A stretch of 64,000 bases of DNA from DASPKM01 sp035628135 (lineage in GTDB: Bacteria; Bacteroidota; Bacteroidia; Chitinophagales; Chitinophagaceae), in contig DASPKM010000014.1 of the NCBI GenBank assembly GCA_035628135.1, positions 71,840 to 135,839 on the forward strand, written 5' to 3'. Position numbers and translations under genes: made by a program. Below, piece by piece: positions 61,660 to 64,000 of this stretch. Position 1 is the first letter of the stretch; the number at the start of each line of letters is the position of its first letter. The notes under the pieces are model-generated. The model did no database searches. It was not told the DNA's origin and saw only the letters and a list, made by a program, of their open reading frames with translations.

Positions 61660-61749
61660 AAAACAAAAAGTCCCGGCTTTTTTGCCGGGACTTCTTTATG
61701 TTGAATCAGTTTTTAAGCTTATGAGTGTTTCAACAAAAGCATGCCCGGC
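61660..61749 (-). promoter_or_regulatory. Transcription attenuator of the pheA operon (antiterminator and terminator)
   Basis: Terminator: AAGTCCCGGC (61693-61684 in transcript order) pairs with GCCGGGACTT (61678-61669) over five A, followed by TTTTTGTTTTT. Antiterminator: the leader segment 61749-61729 (GCCGGG, then CTTTTGTTGAA) is complementary to 61705-61684 (TTCAACA, AAAG, CCCGGC), which contains the terminator's first arm. A third pairing, 61798-61787 with the AUGCUUUUGU part of the same segment, sequesters it when the leader is not being translated. The three helices are mutually exclusive, as in classical amino-acid attenuators. Confidence 0.9.
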
Positions 61750-61805
61750 TTTACCTGGTAAAAAAAGTAAAAATAAAACCAACGATATGCTTTTGCTTTC
61801 AACAT
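61719..61805 (-). CDS. Aromatic leader peptide of the pheA attenuator (28 aa)
   Basis: A 28-codon frame, ATG at 61805, stop at 61719. After MLKAKA comes YRWFYFYFFYQ: four Phe, four Tyr and one Trp within ten codons. The operon behind it makes Phe and Tyr. The frame ends 26 bases before the terminator stem. Shortage of charged Phe or Tyr tRNA would stall the ribosome over the first pairing segment and free the antiterminator. An upstream in-frame extension to 61934 would cross the promoter and has ordinary composition, so the short frame is the functional one. Confidence 0.9.
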   Translation of the reverse strand: MLKAKAYRWFYFYFFYQVKPGMLLLKHS

Positions 61806-61810
61806 GACTT

Positions 61811-61842
61811 CAAAAATAAGTGTCCCCGTCCAGAGGAACAAA
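61811..61842 (-). promoter_or_regulatory. Promoter of the attenuator-pheA operon
   Basis: On the minus strand TTTG (61842-61839), exactly 20 bases, then TATTTTTG (61818-61811). This is an ideal fit to the Bacteroidota consensus TTG-N17-23-TAnnTTTG. The -7 element ends only 5 bases before the leader-peptide ATG, so transcription would start at or next to that codon. Confidence 0.8.
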
Positions 61843-61902
61843 TTTTTGTTGCCGTAGGGCGTCAACCCGGAGAGGTTGGTCCGGAAGGCTCTTTTAGAGA
61901 GG

Positions 61903-62496
61903 TTAATTCTTCTTACCCGCTTTGTGCTTGGCATTCAATCCTTCCACCACGTCCTTGGTAATATTGTACACGGAGTCCTTGTAATAGATCAGGCTCTGTT
62001 CATTGGTGATGATATAGTTATATTTCTTGGTCTTGTTGTATTCCTGTAAAAAATCGGCAATGCGCTTGTTTACGTCCATCAGCTTTTTTTGCTGCTCGGC
62101 GGCCAGTTTATCATACAATTCTTTTTCCTTACTGCTGTAAATAGCACTCATGCGCTGGTAGGCATTGTTCATTGCCTCGCTTTGCTCCTGGGTAATGCTG
62201 GCGGCATTCTTATTCCATCCCGCCATTTCTTTTTCGAATTTCGTTTTCAGGGCCGCCAGCTCGCGCTTGTTGTCTTCATCCATTTTGCGCAGGGTTTCAC
62301 GGATCTCTTTCACATACTCGTAATTGTTTTCAAGCGAATCCATCTCAAAATAGGCCATCTTGAACTGGCCGGCATCGGAGGTTGTATTGCTCTCCCTGGT
62401 AATAGCCTTTGGCTTGTCTACTTTCGTATACAGGTACAGCGACACGCCTCCTAAAGCCAGGGCAACAATACTAATCACGAGCGCTATCTTGTTCAT
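61903..62496 (-). CDS. OmpH/Skp-family periplasmic chaperone-like protein (197 aa)
   Basis: An uncleaved-looking N-terminal membrane helix (about 5-25, ALVISIVALALGGVSLYLYTK) is followed by a long charged coiled coil (residues 55-150) and a C-terminal YNYIITNEQSLIYYKDSVYNITKDVVEGLN, the closing beta-helix element of OmpH proteins. Skp-type proteins hold unfolded outer-membrane proteins in the periplasm. Membrane anchoring is a variant of the soluble proteobacterial form. ATG at 62496; a TTG two codons earlier is less likely. It lies between rpoC and the pheA operon. Confidence 0.88.
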   Translation of the reverse strand: MNKIALVISIVALALGGVSLYLYTKVDKPKAITRESNTTSDAGQFKMAYFEMDSLENNYEYVKEIRETLRKMDEDNKRELAALKTKFEKEMAGWNKNAASITQEQSEAMNNAYQRMSAIYSSKEKELYDKLAAEQQKKLMDVNKRIADFLQEYNKTKKYNYIITNEQSLIYYKDSVYNITKDVVEGLNAKHKAGKKN

Positions 62497-62574
62497 GCAC
62501 AATTTTTTTGCAAGTTATACCTTTAGCCGGGGCTAAAGGGCGCAGCACCAAGGATTAACAGGACTTTTAAACTG

Positions 62575-62660
62575 AAAAGTCAAAAGTTAAAGGTCAAAAG
62601 CGAACAGTGAAGCACACAGCACTCACGCTCAACTTTTTACTTTTAACTTTTGACTTCTTA
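62575..62660. repeat. Heptad-repeat inverted element between rpoC and ompH
   Basis: Left-hand 7-bp units near AGTCAAA/AGTTAAA and right-hand complementary units (TTTTAAC, TTTTGAC). AAGTCAAAAGTTAAA (62577-62591) is exactly complementary to TTTAACTTTTGACTT (62642-62656), leaving a 50-base loop of further degenerate heptads. It follows the rpoC stop by about 15 bases on the minus strand. Confidence 0.75.
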
Positions 62661-62674
62661 TCTCGATCGGTTGC

Positions 62675-64000
62675 TTACTCTTCTTCGTCAAAGGTCATTG
62701 CTTCGCGGGTAGTTTGCAACAGCTCGTATTCTTCTTTGCTTCCCACGATCATGTTCTCGAATTCCCTCAGACCCGTGCCCGCTGGTATCAGGTGACCGGT
62801 GATCACGTTCTCTTTCAATCCCATCATTTCGTCGGTCTTACCCTGGATGGCCGCAGAGCTCAGCACCTTGGTGGTTTCCTGGAACGAAGCCGCAGATATC
62901 CAGCTTTGCGTACCCAGCGAAGCCTTGGTGATTCCGAGCAACGAAGGCGCGGATGTTGCGGGCTGCGCATCGCGGAACTCAACCAGTTTTTTGTCGTTCC
63001 GGCGGAGGATGGAATTTTCTTCCCTTACCTCGCGCAGGCTAACGATCTGGCCTGCACGCAGCTTAGTGGATTCTCCGGGATCGGTCACTACTTTCTTATC
63101 GAAGATCCAGTCGTTTTCTTCCAGGAATTCAAACTTGTCTACCAGGTCTTCTTCCAGGAACTTGGTATCTCCCGGGTCAACGATGGTTACCTTACGCATC
63201 ATCTGCCTTACGATCACTTCAATGTGCTTGTCGTTGATCCTTACACCCTGCAAGCGGTAAACCTCCTGTATTTCGTTCACCACGTATTCCTGTACTGCAA
63301 ACGGTCCTTTAATGGCCAGGATGTCCACAGGCGCCACCTGCCCATCGCTGAGCGAAGCACCGGCTTTGATGAAGTCGCCGTCCTGTACCAGTATCTGGCG
63401 GGTTAATGGCACCAGGTATTTTTTAATCACGCCGTCTTTCGCTTCAACAATGATCTCCCTGTTACCACGCTTGATGGCGCCGAAGGAAACCACACCGTCT
63501 ATCTCGCACACGATGGCCGGGTTGCCCGGGTTACGTGCTTCGAACAGTTCTGTTACACGCGGCAGACCACCGGTAATGTCTCTCAGTTTACCCAGTATCC
63601 TCGGGATCTTTACAATTACCTGTCCCGCACGCACCTCTTCTCCTTCTTCCATCACGATGTGCGATCCAACAGGCAGGTTGTACGATTTAAGCTCTTTGCC
63701 TTCTACGATCAGTGAAGGTATCTTGGTCTTGTCTTTTGTTTCGATGACCACTTTTTCGCGGTGGCCTGTTTGTTCGTCGGCCTCTTCGCGGTAAGTGATG
63801 CCTTCCAGCACGTTCTCGAAACGGATGGAACCTGGAATTTCGGCAACGATTACGTTGTTGAAGGGGTCCCATGAGCAAATGGCCTGTCCTTTCTCTACTT
63901 TTTGTCCGTCTTTCACCAACAGGGTAGCTCCGTAAGGAACGTTATTGGTAATGAGCAGGCGGTCGTTCTTGGTATCCATGATACGCACCTCACCGGTACG
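62675..64000 (-). CDS. rpoC: RNA polymerase beta' subunit RpoC, C-terminal part (partial)
   Basis: The frame is open to the right edge, so the 5' part is cut off. The visible 441 codons are the end of beta': GKLRDITGGLPRVTELFEARNP (switch/jaw region), VYRLQGVRINDKHIEVIVRQMMRKV, LLGITKASLGTQSWISAASFQETTKVLSSAAIQGKTDEMMGLKENVITGHLIPAGTG (the highly conserved C-terminal cleft segment) and an acidic end, FDEEE. An insertion of beta-barrel sandwich-hybrid character (residues 20-130 here) is typical of Bacteroidota beta'. Heptad repeats follow the stop. Confidence 0.98.
   Translation of the reverse strand, partial: RTGEVRIMDTKNDRLLITNNVPYGATLLVKDGQKVEKGQAICSWDPFNNVIVAEIPGSIRFENVLEGITYREEADEQTGHREKVVIETKDKTKIPSLIVEGKELKSYNLPVGSHIVMEEGEEVRAGQVIVKIPRILGKLRDITGGLPRVTELFEARNPGNPAIVCEIDGVVSFGAIKRGNREIIVEAKDGVIKKYLVPLTRQILVQDGDFIKAGASLSDGQVAPVDILAIKGPFAVQEYVVNEIQEVYRLQGVRINDKHIEVIVRQMMRKVTIVDPGDTKFLEEDLVDKFEFLEENDWIFDKKVVTDPGESTKLRAGQIVSLREVREENSILRRNDKKLVEFRDAQPATSAPSLLGITKASLGTQSWISAASFQETTKVLSSAAIQGKTDEMMGLKENVITGHLIPAGTGLREFENMIVGSKEEYELLQTTREAMTFDEEE

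Noticed and set aside
61719..61934. 71-codon reading of the leader frame
   Set aside because: The longer form would cross the TTTG-N20-TATTTTTG promoter; the 28-codon frame from 61805 contains the whole aromatic run.

Overview
The window is a chromosomal segment of a Bacteroidota bacterium, most likely family Chitinophagaceae. Supporting this are several -7 elements of the form TAnnTTTG, SDR-type threonine dehydrogenase, the lipoprotein form of TamA beside TamB, the order parA-parB-DUF5683-dapB, a Bacteroidota-type DAHP synthase/chorismate mutase fusion, and many DUF-class lipoproteins and beta-barrels. Nearly all of it is core and house-keeping DNA. I see no rRNA, tRNA, CRISPR array, insertion sequence or prophage, and no gene-free stretch longer than about 300 bases.

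Layout. 1-1.8 kb holds four small or low-complexity hypothetical genes. 1.8-12.5 kb is a minus-strand block: a giant CheB-CheR-PAS-histidine kinase and the outer-membrane pair TamL-TamB. 12.8-18.4 kb has a lipoprotein, a UbiA-like membrane protein and a four-gene operon (M42 peptidase, 72-aa membrane protein, kinase-like/methyltransferase fusion, membrane sulfatase-like enzyme). 18.7-25.5 kb has bioB, lon, two beta-barrels and a metallophosphoesterase. 25.6-29.6 kb is the UPF0173 hydrolase-parA-parB-DUF5683-dapB row. 29.6-39.9 kb mixes secreted proteins, an SDR dehydrogenase, an ECF sigma factor with a trans-envelope partner, a second PAS kinase and a DUF72 protein. 40.3-42.0 kb is an ECF sigma factor coupled to an anti-sigma-like protein fused to a trypsin-like protease. 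42.1-46.8 kb has a nucleotidyltransferase, an ACC-deaminase-like PLP enzyme, lipB and an rluD-type gene. 47.1-50.8 kb is a cell-wall group (RlpA, L,D-transpeptidase, VanX-like dipeptidase).

51.3-61.8 kb is the aromatic amino-acid region, all on the minus strand: pheA, an aminotransferase, tyrA, a WG-repeat protein, a DEAD-box helicase with its own promoter, DAHP synthase/chorismate mutase, aroB, aroA and aroC. The most striking signal in the window lies in front of pheA. It is a 28-codon leader peptide with a run of Tyr/Trp/Phe codons, followed by mutually exclusive hairpins ending in an intrinsic terminator: a complete ribosome-mediated attenuator. The window closes with an OmpH/Skp-like gene and the 3' part of rpoC.

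A second theme is a set of intergenic elements built from imperfect 7-bp repeats arranged as inverted repeats, seen at about six places. One of them makes a perfect 17-bp stem with a T-tract overlapping a stop codon. Related spacers have 13-bp and about 9-bp periods.
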